From assembly GCA_947454055.1 (NCBI GenBank), contig CANGIS010000029.1, forward strand, positions 1 to 34,203: a DNA stretch of 34,203 nt, written 5' to 3'. Positions within the stretch are counted from its first letter, which is position 1, and every line of letters begins with the position of its first letter. The position numbers and the translations under genes were made by a program. The DNA comes from Hyphomicrobiales bacterium (GTDB taxonomy: Bacteria; Pseudomonadota; Alphaproteobacteria; Rhizobiales; Beijerinckiaceae). The notes under the pieces are model-generated. The model searched no databases, was not told the DNA's origin, and saw only the letters and a list, made by a program, of their open reading frames with translations. Positions 1-7,521 of this stretch are shown piece by piece.

Positions 1-48
1 CCGCTCATAACGGTCTGGTTGCAGGTTCGAGTCCTGCCGGGCCCACCA
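1..48 (+). tRNA. tRNA with CAU anticodon, 3' part only (elongator Met or Ile2)
   Basis: The left edge cuts a tRNA in the anticodon stem. Visible are the anticodon loop CTCATAA (4-10, anticodon CAT at 6-8), a T arm with stem GCAGG (21-25) / CCTGC (33-37) around TTCGAGT, the acceptor 3' strand CGGGCCC (38-44), discriminator A45 and an encoded CCA (46-48). The anticodon stem (CCG/CGG) lacks the three G:C pairs of the initiator, so this is elongator Met or lysidine-modified Ile2. The missing 5' half prevents a choice. Confidence 0.9.
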
Positions 49-71
49 GCCTACGCTCGGAGAGCGTAGGC
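49..71 (+). terminator. Perfect 10-bp hairpin directly after the tRNA
   Basis: GCCTACGCTC (49-58) pairs perfectly with GAGCGTAGGC (62-71) around a GGA loop, starting at the base after the encoded CCA. No T tract follows, so it may be a weak terminator or a 3' processing/stability hairpin of the tRNA transcript rather than a classical intrinsic terminator. The remaining leader up to soxB at 259 shows no clear promoter or riboswitch. Confidence 0.4.
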
Positions 72-258
72 GGACTAAGGCCAAAGCCGCTTTGTTGGCC
101 AAACAATGGCGACCTTTAAAGCACGCCAGCCTCAGCTCATCCCGCCAGATTTGATGGTTTTCGTCTGAAATGAAATGGTGTGAGTCCGGAATGGACGATC
201 CGTTACCAAATCTGTACCGTATCATCCGCAGATTATGCAGGGGATCGGGAAACAAGCC

Positions 259-1509
259 ATGAGCTATTCTGGTTGGAGAGTTATCCGCGAGGCACTGACC
301 GGGCATAAGGGCTGGACACCAGCCTGGCGCGATCCGGAGCCGCAATCTTCCTACGACATCATCATTGTCGGCGGCGGCGGTCATGGGCTGGCTACCGCCT
401 ATTACCTCGCCAAGGAATTCAAGCAGGCGCGCATTGCGGTGCTGGAGAAGGGTTACATTGGCGGCGGCAATGTCGGGCGTAATACCACGATCATTCGCTC
501 CAACTATCTGCTTGATGGCAATATTCCGTTCTACGAATTTTCGCTGAAGCTCTGGGAAGGGCTGGAGCAGGATTTCAATTATAACGCGATGGTGAGCCAG
601 CGCGGTATCCTCAACCTCTTCCACACCGACGGCCAGCGCGATGCCTATACAAGGCGCGGCAATGCCATGATCATGCATGGAGCTGATGCGGAGATGATCG
701 ATCGCGAGCAAGTGCGCGCGATGTATCCGTTTTTGAATTTCGACAATGCCCGCTTCCCGATCAAAGGCGCATTGATGCAAAAGCGCGGTGGCACGGTGCG
801 CCATGATGCGGTGGCGTGGGGCTATGCCCGCGGAGCCGATAGCCGTGGCGTCGACATCATCCAGAATTGCGAAGTCAAAAGCATCCGCACCGAGAATGGC
901 CGTGTCACCGGCGTTGAGACCTCGCGCGGGTTTATTGGGGCCAAAAAAGTGGGCGTTGCGGTGGCCGGGTCGTCGAGCCGTGTGATGTCGACCGTCAATA
1001 TGCGTCTGCCGATGGAGAGCCATGTTCTGCAAGCCTTCGTCTCCGAAGGGTTGAAGCCATTGATCGATGGCGTGATGACCTATGGCGCGGGCCATTTCTA
1101 TGTCAGCCAATCGGACAAAGGCGGCCTCGTCTTTGGCGGCGACATTGATGGCTATAACACCTATGCCCAACGCGGCAATATGCCGGTGGTGGAAGATGTG
1201 GCTGAAGGCGGCATGTCGCTGATGCCGATGATTGGTCGCACCCGCTTGTTGCGCACATGGGGCGGCGTGATGGATATGTCGATGGATGGTTCGCCGATTA
1301 TCGACAAGACGGATATTGACGGCCTCTATTTCAATGGCGGCTGGTGCTATGGCGGGTTCAAAGCCACGCCCGCCAGTGGCTGGTGCTTTGCGCATTTGCT
1401 CGCCACCGACACGCCGCACACGACCGCGACCGCTTTCCGCTTTGATCGGTTCCGCAAGGGATTAATGATTGACGAAAAGGGCCAGGGCGCCCAGCCGAAC
1501 CTGCATTGA
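259..1509 (+). CDS. soxB: Sarcosine oxidase beta subunit (SoxB)
   Basis: FAD/FMN-bearing subunit of the cytoplasmic heterotetrameric sarcosine oxidase, which demethylates sarcosine to glycine, passes the methyl carbon to tetrahydrofolate and makes H2O2. The 416-residue protein has an N-terminal Rossmann motif (IVGGGGHGLATAYYLAKE) preceded by the typical family start MSYSGWRVIREALTG. The flavin-adjacent GGNVGRNTTIIRSNY segment follows, and an RHDAVAW motif whose His182 matches the covalent FMN histidine of the Corynebacterium enzyme. An ATG 24 bases upstream (235) is in frame. I chose 259 because family members begin with this sequence and a GGGAA ribosome-binding site lies just before it. First gene of soxBDAG; soxD begins 13 bases after its stop. 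Confidence 0.93.
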   Translation: MSYSGWRVIREALTGHKGWTPAWRDPEPQSSYDIIIVGGGGHGLATAYYLAKEFKQARIAVLEKGYIGGGNVGRNTTIIRSNYLLDGNIPFYEFSLKLWEGLEQDFNYNAMVSQRGILNLFHTDGQRDAYTRRGNAMIMHGADAEMIDREQVRAMYPFLNFDNARFPIKGALMQKRGGTVRHDAVAWGYARGADSRGVDIIQNCEVKSIRTENGRVTGVETSRGFIGAKKVGVAVAGSSSRVMSTVNMRLPMESHVLQAFVSEGLKPLIDGVMTYGAGHFYVSQSDKGGLVFGGDIDGYNTYAQRGNMPVVEDVAEGGMSLMPMIGRTRLLRTWGGVMDMSMDGSPIIDKTDIDGLYFNGGWCYGGFKATPASGWCFAHLLATDTPHTTATAFRFDRFRKGLMIDEKGQGAQPNLH

Positions 1510-1522
1510 GAGGACGAGACCG

Positions 1523-1810
1523 ATGATTATCAATCACCCGCTTCTTGGCCCCCGCGACGCGCAGGAATTCGTCTATCTAGGCGACGCCAATCTGATCAAC
1601 CGCCCCGACGGTTTGGCGGAAGGTGCGGCCGATGCTTTTTATGAATATCTCTATCTCCGCGATAACCCCGCAGGCGAACATCGCGAGCTTTGGTACCACG
1701 AGCAAGGCGACCGCTCTTGGCTGGTGGTAACGCGCAATACGCTAACGCATGACATCAAATCGGTCGAATTGGCCCGTGATGTTGCCCGCAAGATGGGACG
1801 CAGCAAATGA
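1523..1810 (+). CDS. soxD: Sarcosine oxidase delta subunit (SoxD), variant lacking most zinc ligands
   Basis: Small 95-residue subunit of heterotetrameric sarcosine oxidase, placed as usual between soxB and soxA and overlapping soxA by ATGA. Positional and sequence cues of the family are present: GPRDAQEFVYLGDA near the N terminus, YLRDNPAGEHRELWYHEQGD in the middle and VTRNTLTHDI near the end. In the characterised enzyme the delta subunit binds zinc through two N-terminal cysteines (CPxCG) and a later His-x3-Cys. Here the first site reads NHPLLG and the second HEQGD, so three of four ligands are replaced and only the histidine remains. The protein has no cysteine at all. The start is the ATG after a GAGGACGAG ribosome-binding region; an in-frame ATG at 1469 lies inside soxB and is rejected. 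Confidence 0.88.
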   Translation: MIINHPLLGPRDAQEFVYLGDANLINRPDGLAEGAADAFYEYLYLRDNPAGEHRELWYHEQGDRSWLVVTRNTLTHDIKSVELARDVARKMGRSK

Positions 1811-4764
1811 CGCAAGTAAGACGCATCGCAGGCGGCCAGATCGACCGCAGCAGCACCTTGAATTTTGCCTTTGATGGCAAGGATTATGCGGGTCATCCGG
1901 GCGATACCCTCGCCTCCGCACTACTCGCCAATGGCGTGCAGTTGATGGGCCGCTCGTTCAAATATCACCGCCCGCGTGGCCCGATTGCGGCAGGCGCTGA
2001 AGAGCCCAACGCGATTGTGGAATTGCGCAGCGGCGCGCGGCAAGAGCCTAATACCCGCGCCACCGTGATCGAGTTGTTCGACGGGCTGGAAGCAAGGAGC
2101 CAGAACCGCTGGCCCTCGCTCGCCTTCGATGCGATGTCGATCAATGATCGGCTATCGAATTTTCTGACCGCCGGGTTTTACTACAAGACCTTTATGTGGC
2201 CAGCCGCCTTTTGGGAAAAGCTCTACGAACCGATCATCCGCCACGCAGCAGGCCTAGGCAGCCTGACGCGGCTCGATGATCCCGACAGCTACGATAAGGG
2301 CTTTTTGCATTGTGACGTGCTGATCATCGGATCAGGTCCAGCCGGCCTTTCAGCGGCTCTGACGGCAGGGCGTGCGGGTGCGCGCGTTATTCTTGCGGAT
2401 GAAGATTTCTCCTTTGGCGGTCGCCTGAATGCCGAAACGTTTTCGGTTGATGGCATTGCGGGTGCCGCCTGGGCCGCGAAAGCAGTGGCCGAACTCGCCT
2501 CGCTACCAAATGTGCGCTTGATGTCACGCACCACGGTGACGGGCGCGTTTGATCACGGCATTTATGGCGCGGTGGAGCGCGTATCGGACCATGTCGCGGT
2601 GCCCGCCGCTGGCAAGCCGCGTCAAATCCTGTGGCGCATTTATACCCAACGCACGCTGCTGACCGCCGGCGCTATCGAGCGTCCGATCGCGTTTGAAAAC
2701 AATGACCGCCCCGGCATTATGCTGGCAGGTGCGCTTCGTGCCTACGCCAATCGCTGGGGTGTGGCGGTGGGTGATCGGGTCGCGATCTTCACCAACAATG
2801 ATGACGGCGTACGTAGCGCGCTCGATCTCAAGGCCAAGGGCGTTGATGTTGCAGCCGTTATTGACACGCGCGCCGATGCCAAGCCGTTGGACGGCATCCG
2901 CCATATTCGCGGCGGTCAGGTGGTGGATAGCGATGGCCGCCTTGGCCTATCCTCCATCACCGTGCGTATGGCCAATGGCGCATCGGACATTATTGCTGTT
3001 AACGCGCTGGGCGTTTCAGGCGGGTGGAACCCCAACCTCAACATCTCGTCGCATCATCGCGGGCGGCCCGTGTGGAATGAAGCGATTGCCGCCTTTGTTC
3101 CAGGCCCTGACGGCCCGAAGGGCCTTTCGTCTGCCGGTGCCGCGAACGGTATCTTCTCGACGCATGGGGCCCTGTCATCGGGTGCTGCTGCGGCTGTTGC
3201 GGCGTTAAGCGACCTCGGTATCAAGGCTGCCGCGTCTAAGACACCTGAAGCGGAGGATGCACCGGTTGCGATTTCGGCGTTCTGGCATGTGCCTTCAAGC
3301 AAAGGCCGCGCATGGATTGACCAGCAGAACGATGTGACGGTGAAAGACGTCAAATTGGCGCATCAGGAAAACTTCCGTTCGGTTGAGCATTTGAAGCGCT
3401 ACACCACGCTCGGCATGGCGACCGACCAAGGCAAAACCGGCAATGTGCTCGGCATCGCGATCATGGCGGAATTGACCGGCCAATCTATTCCGCAGACCGG
3501 CACGACGATTTATCGGCCGCCCTATACGCCCGTGGCGATGGGCGCATTGGCCGGTCGTTCGCGCGGTCATGAGTTTAAGCCAACACGATTGACGCCATCG
3601 CATAAATGGGCGAGCGAGCAAGGCTCGATTTTCGTCGAAGTCGGTATGTGGCTGCGTACCCAATGGGTACCAAAGCCGGGCGAGACCATATGGCGGCAAT
3701 CGGTCGACCGTGAAGTGTTGGCCACGCGCAATTCCGTAGGCATTTGCGATGTGACGACACTCGGTAAAATCGACATTCAGGGAACCGATGCAGGCCTCTT
3801 TCTGGATCGCGTTTATGCCAACACCTTCTCGACCCTTGGCGTTGGCAAAGTGCGCTATGGTTTGATGCTGCGCGAAGACGGCATCGTGATGGATGACGGT
3901 ACCACGGCGCGGCTCGGCGAGAACGAATATGTGATGACGACGACCACGGCCAATGCCGTGCCGGTGTTCCGTCATCTCGAATATTGCCGTCAGGTACTCT
4001 GGCCCGATCTTGATGTGCAATTGATCTCGACCACCGAAGCATGGGCGCAATATTCGGTTGCAGGCCCCAATGCCCGCAAGCTGTTGCAGAAGGTCGTCGA
4101 TCAAGACATCTCGAACGAAGCCTTCCCTTATATGGCGTGCGGCGAAATTACGGTATGCGGCGGCCTACGCGCGCGCCTCTTCCGTATCTCGTTCTCGGGT
4201 GAGCTGGCTTATGAAATCGCAGTCCCCACGCGCTATGGCGATGCCATGATCCGCGCCATGGTGGAAGCCGGCAAGGAATTCGACGCCGTGGTGTATGGCG
4301 TTGAAGCGCTCGGCGTTATGCGCATTGAGAAGGGCCACGTCGCGGGCAATGAGTTGAACGGTCAAACCACCGCGCTCAATATGGGCCTCGGTAAAATGGT
4401 GTCGAAGAAGAAAGACGCCATCGGCATGGTGCTGAGCCAGCGTGAAGGCATGGCGCGCGACGATGGGTTGCGGGTTGTCGGCGTCAAGCCGGTTGATCCG
4501 TCCAAGCTGTTGACGGCGGGTAGCCACTTCGTCGTGCATGGCAAGAGCCCAACCGCCGAGCATGATGATGGCTGGCTGACATCCGTGGCCTTTTCGCCCA
4601 ATCTCGGCCACTCGATTGCGCTGGGTTACCTCAAAAATGGTGCAGCTCGTATCGGCGAGAGGCTCCGCGTTGTTAATCTGATGTCGAAGGCCGAGAAGGA
4701 AATCGAGGTCGAAATCGTCAGCCCGCACTTCATCGATCCGGAAGGGGAACGCCTCCGTGCCTAA
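1807..4764 (+). CDS. soxA: Sarcosine oxidase alpha subunit (SoxA)
   Basis: 985-residue alpha subunit, full length for the family. Residues about 10-95 form the 2Fe-2S-ferredoxin-like N-terminal domain with the diagnostic GRSFKYHRPRG. Residues about 168-480 form an NAD/FAD-type Rossmann domain with G175-x-G177-x2-G180, and about 600-980 form a GcvT-like folate-binding domain containing ICDVTTLGKIDI, VRYGLMLREDGIVMDDG and the SGELAYEI segment. The alpha subunit binds NAD and the tetrahydrofolate that accepts the methyl carbon to give 5,10-methylene-THF. It overlaps soxD by four bases and soxG by eight, indicating translational coupling. The usual alphaproteobacterial folate neighbours (purU, folD, glyA) are not in the window. 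Confidence 0.95.
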   Translation: MTQVRRIAGGQIDRSSTLNFAFDGKDYAGHPGDTLASALLANGVQLMGRSFKYHRPRGPIAAGAEEPNAIVELRSGARQEPNTRATVIELFDGLEARSQNRWPSLAFDAMSINDRLSNFLTAGFYYKTFMWPAAFWEKLYEPIIRHAAGLGSLTRLDDPDSYDKGFLHCDVLIIGSGPAGLSAALTAGRAGARVILADEDFSFGGRLNAETFSVDGIAGAAWAAKAVAELASLPNVRLMSRTTVTGAFDHGIYGAVERVSDHVAVPAAGKPRQILWRIYTQRTLLTAGAIERPIAFENNDRPGIMLAGALRAYANRWGVAVGDRVAIFTNNDDGVRSALDLKAKGVDVAAVIDTRADAKPLDGIRHIRGGQVVDSDGRLGLSSITVRMANGASDIIAVNALGVSGGWNPNLNISSHHRGRPVWNEAIAAFVPGPDGPKGLSSAGAANGIFSTHGALSSGAAAAVAALSDLGIKAAASKTPEAEDAPVAISAFWHVPSSKGRAWIDQQNDVTVKDVKLAHQENFRSVEHLKRYTTLGMATDQGKTGNVLGIAIMAELTGQSIPQTGTTIYRPPYTPVAMGALAGRSRGHEFKPTRLTPSHKWASEQGSIFVEVGMWLRTQWVPKPGETIWRQSVDREVLATRNSVGICDVTTLGKIDIQGTDAGLFLDRVYANTFSTLGVGKVRYGLMLREDGIVMDDGTTARLGENEYVMTTTTANAVPVFRHLEYCRQVLWPDLDVQLISTTEAWAQYSVAGPNARKLLQKVVDQDISNEAFPYMACGEITVCGGLRARLFRISFSGELAYEIAVPTRYGDAMIRAMVEAGKEFDAVVYGVEALGVMRIEKGHVAGNELNGQTTALNMGLGKMVSKKKDAIGMVLSQREGMARDDGLRVVGVKPVDPSKLLTAGSHFVVHGKSPTAEHDDGWLTSVAFSPNLGHSIALGYLKNGAARIGERLRVVNLMSKAEKEIEVEIVSPHFIDPEGERLRA

Positions 4765-5323
4765 CCATCGCTTGAAACCACTCTCCCCGCTTGGCCACGA
4801 CACGCCGGTTGTAACCACCATCGGTCCCGTCACCATCAGCGAAATGATCGATCGCGCCTTGGCGTCCGTCGCCACCCGCCGCGATCAGGATAAAGCCGTT
4901 GCGGCTGCCGCCAAAACGCTGGGCATTCCATTGCCGGGCGCGGGGCATTTTGAGCAAGCGGGTGTTTTCAGCTCGTTCTGGCTCGGTCCCGACCAGTGGA
5001 TGGTAGAAGCGCCCTTTGCTTCGCATGAGGATATTGTTGCCATCCTCAAACCTACCTTCGGCCGTGCCGCTTCGATCACCGAGCAGACCGATGCGTGGGT
5101 GCGTTTCGATGTGTCGGGTAAAGAGTTACCCTCGATGTTCGAGCGGCTCTGCACCTTTGACCTGCGCAGCCACGGCACGGGTTCGGCCACGCGCACCGTG
5201 ATCGATCATCTCGGCTGCTATGTCATCATCCGCGGCGAGGCTTTGCTGAGCGTCATCGGCCCGCGCTCCTCGGCCCAGTCGCTTCACCATGCCTTAGTGG
5301 TTGCGGCCCAATCGGCATTCTGA
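4757..5323 (+). CDS. soxG: Sarcosine oxidase gamma subunit (SoxG)
   Basis: 188-residue gamma subunit, a GcvT-like fold without a cofactor that packs against the alpha and beta subunits. Family features are GVFSSFWLGPDQWMVE, TEQTDAWVRFDVSG, the FERLCTFDL block and HLGCYVIIRGEALLSVIGPRSSAQSL near the C terminus. It begins with GTG inside the last codons of soxA (8-base overlap), and the upstream GGAAGGGGAA stretch is a plausible ribosome-binding site. It completes soxBDAG. The following 267 bases up to ggt hold only a 10-bp CGGCGCGCCG palindrome at 5331-5340 and no convincing terminator. Confidence 0.9.
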   Translation: MPNHRLKPLSPLGHDTPVVTTIGPVTISEMIDRALASVATRRDQDKAVAAAAKTLGIPLPGAGHFEQAGVFSSFWLGPDQWMVEAPFASHEDIVAILKPTFGRAASITEQTDAWVRFDVSGKELPSMFERLCTFDLRSHGTGSATRTVIDHLGCYVIIRGEALLSVIGPRSSAQSLHHALVVAAQSAF

Positions 5324-5590
5324 AATAGGGCGGCGCGCCGAGGAAGGTTTGCCGCTTCAGGTTGTGATATTGTCGTTCGACGCTAGGGAATGTCGACGGA
5401 ATACGCGTTCTTTAACGCGATACCACACGATTTTTCGACCAAGACGGCAATATCGGCCGGAACATCAGCGGTATCATATACACCGCTCGCACTTTGCTGG
5501 ATAAAGCGGATGGTATGGTGCATTAATATCGGGAAAGGCAATACGTCCGGCATTATGCGCCCATGATCTAACCGCAGGAGTTTAAGGCCT

Positions 5591-7366
5591 ATGCTGCCAA
5601 CCGTCCGGCTCAAAAGCTGTAACGCTCTGTTTTGGTTTTTTCTTTTCTCCTTTCCGGTAAACCACCTTCATGCCGCATCCCTGCCCGCGACAGAGGCGAA
5701 GCAGGAAATGGTGGTTTCCGCCCAGCATCTGGCAGCCGAAGCGGGGCTTGAAATTCTGAAAGCGGGCGGCAATGCCGTGGATGCTGCCGCTGCCATCGGC
5801 TATGCCGAGGCCGTGACCAACCCCTGTTGCGGAAACCTCGGTGGTGGCGGCTTTATGACGCTGCATCTGGCCGATGGTAGCGACCATTTCATCAATTTTC
5901 GTGAAAAGGCACCTGCTGCTGCGACCGCCGCCATGTATCTGGATGCGGCGGGCGAGCTTCGCAAAGGCCTAAGCCTGAATGGCTATCTCGCCGCGGGCGT
6001 TCCCGGAACGGTTGCCGGCATCGAACTCGCGCATGACCGGTATGGCAAATTATCTCGCGCCGAAGTCATGGCTCCGGCCATCAAGTTGGCCCGCGACGGT
6101 TTTATCCTGACCCGTGGCGATACCGATATTTTGCAAAATGCCACCGCCAAATTCCGCGCCGATCCTGCGCTTGCCAAAACCTTTTTGCGCCCCGATGGCA
6201 CCCCGTTTGAACCCGGTGACAAGCTCGTCCAGCCGGACCTTGCCTTGACGCTGGAAGCAATTGCGGAGAAAGGCAGCGATGCGTTCTACAAAGGCCCGAT
6301 CGCGCGTAAACTCGCCGCTGCATCGGCTGCCAATGGCGGCATCATGACGGAAGCGGATCTCGCCGCTTATGATGCCAAGGATACCCTACCGCTCTCGTGC
6401 ACCTATCGCGGCTTTATCGTCGTATCGGCCCCGCCACCCTCCTCCGGCGGTACAACGATTTGCGAAATCCTGAATATTTTATCAGGCTATGACCTCAAGG
6501 CTTTAGGCTTCCGCTCCGCCCAGAGCGTACATTTGATGGTCGAGGCCATGCGCCACGCCTATCTTGATCGCAACACCCTGCTGGGCGATCCCGATTTTGT
6601 CCAAAATCCGCTCGAAAAAATTCTCTCGCCCGACTACGCCACAGCTATTCGCGCCAAAATTGATCCGGAACATGCCACACCATCGTCGGCAGTGGTGCCC
6701 GGCACGGAGCCGCACGAGAAACCCGAGACCACGCATTATTCCGTTCTGGATAAAGACGGCAATGCCGTAGCCGTCACCTACACGATAAACGGCCTGTTTG
6801 GTGCGGGCGTGATCGCCGCCGATACCGGCTTTTTTCTTAACAATGAGATGGATGATTTTACCACCGCCCCCGGCAAACCCAATCTCTTTGGCCTCGTTCA
6901 AGGCCCGCGCAATGCGATTGCACCCGGCAAGCGCCCGCTTTCCTCGATGGCCCCCACCATCGTCACGCGCGATGGCAAGCCGGTTTTGGTGCTCGGCTCG
7001 CCGGGTGGCGCGCGCATCATCACGATCACGCTGGAAACGATCCTCAACCTTGTCGATTACGGCATGGAGTTGCAGGAAGCCGTCGATGCGCCCCGCTTCC
7101 ACCATCAATGGCTACCCGACGAGGTGTTTGTCGAAACCCGCGGCTTCTCGCCCGATACCAAAGCCAAGCTGGAAAGCATGGGCTACAAGGTCACCGAGCA
7201 AGGGCAATGGGGGGCCGTGGCCGCCATTGCCCTTGGCCAGCCCAAACCCGACCAAGGCGCAAGCCCTGCCGTCGCCGATATGGCACTGTCCGGCAAAATG
7301 CGCGCGGGCTTCGTCTATGGGGCAAACGACTCCAGACGGCCCGCGGGACGCGCGATCGGCGAATAG
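5591..7366 (+). CDS. ggt: Gamma-glutamyltransferase / glutathione hydrolase precursor
   Basis: 591-residue proenzyme of the N-terminal-nucleophile hydrolase family, which cleaves gamma-glutamyl bonds of glutathione and related amides, normally in the periplasm. Residues 1 to about 29 are a Sec signal peptide: basic start, LFWFFLFSFPV core and an AxA-like site at HAA. The large-subunit region carries AGGNAVDAAAAIGYAEAV and FREKAP. Autocleavage is expected before Thr380 in ETTHYSVLDKDGNAVAVTYT, aligned with E. coli Thr391. The small subunit has NNEMDDF, RPLSSMAPTIV and the oxyanion-hole GSPGGARII. GCAGGAG at 5574-5580 is a good ribosome-binding site. Its place between soxBDAG and soeABC is unexplained; it may have its own promoter in the 267-base gap. 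Confidence 0.93.
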   Translation: MLPTVRLKSCNALFWFFLFSFPVNHLHAASLPATEAKQEMVVSAQHLAAEAGLEILKAGGNAVDAAAAIGYAEAVTNPCCGNLGGGGFMTLHLADGSDHFINFREKAPAAATAAMYLDAAGELRKGLSLNGYLAAGVPGTVAGIELAHDRYGKLSRAEVMAPAIKLARDGFILTRGDTDILQNATAKFRADPALAKTFLRPDGTPFEPGDKLVQPDLALTLEAIAEKGSDAFYKGPIARKLAAASAANGGIMTEADLAAYDAKDTLPLSCTYRGFIVVSAPPPSSGGTTICEILNILSGYDLKALGFRSAQSVHLMVEAMRHAYLDRNTLLGDPDFVQNPLEKILSPDYATAIRAKIDPEHATPSSAVVPGTEPHEKPETTHYSVLDKDGNAVAVTYTINGLFGAGVIAADTGFFLNNEMDDFTTAPGKPNLFGLVQGPRNAIAPGKRPLSSMAPTIVTRDGKPVLVLGSPGGARIITITLETILNLVDYGMELQEAVDAPRFHHQWLPDEVFVETRGFSPDTKAKLESMGYKVTEQGQWGAVAAIALGQPKPDQGASPAVADMALSGKMRAGFVYGANDSRRPAGRAIGE

Positions 7367-7394
7367 CCAGCTCCCGCTCCCCATGTCCAAAGAG

Positions 7395-7414
7395 ATGGAG
7401 CCCTTTGGCTCCAT
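7395..7414 (+). terminator. Hairpin downstream of ggt
   Basis: ATGGAGCC (7395-7402) and GGCTCCAT (7407-7414) form a perfect 8-bp stem with a CTTT loop 28 bases after the ggt stop. No T tract follows, so it is at best a weak terminator. A second inverted pair, CCCCAT (7446-7451) and ATGGGG (7463-7468), lies between it and soeA. The hairpins suggest soeA starts a separate transcription unit. Confidence 0.4.
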
Positions 7415-7521
7415 GCGACTCGAACGACGCCATGCAATAAAATAACCCCATATGAAGTCAAAATGGGGGAAACGGCGCGTGCTGCGAAGTGATCCAAAAT
7501 GCATCGCTGAAAAGGGTTTCC

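Noticed and set aside
49-258. Genomic-island boundary at the tRNA 3' end
   Set aside because: No integrase, no repeated tRNA end and no change of sequence character were seen; soxBDAG is a normal chromosomal operon.
2524-4875. Long - strand open frames inside soxA and soxG (for example 3295-4104 and 4165-4875)
   Set aside because: They are antisense shadows of strongly conserved genes, and their translations show no domain pattern or start signals.
259-5323. soxBDAG read as N-methylglutamate dehydrogenase (mgdABCD), which has the same gene order
   Set aside because: SoxA and SoxB follow the canonical alphaproteobacterial sarcosine oxidase sequences closely, and no mgsABC or gmaS genes are next to it.
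5383-5613. Small - strand open frame (up to 76 codons) in the soxG-ggt gap
   Set aside because: The translation looks somewhat protein-like (for example ADVPADIAVLVEKSCGIALK), but there is no ribosome-binding site before any start, no family I recognise, and the longest version overlaps the ggt start.
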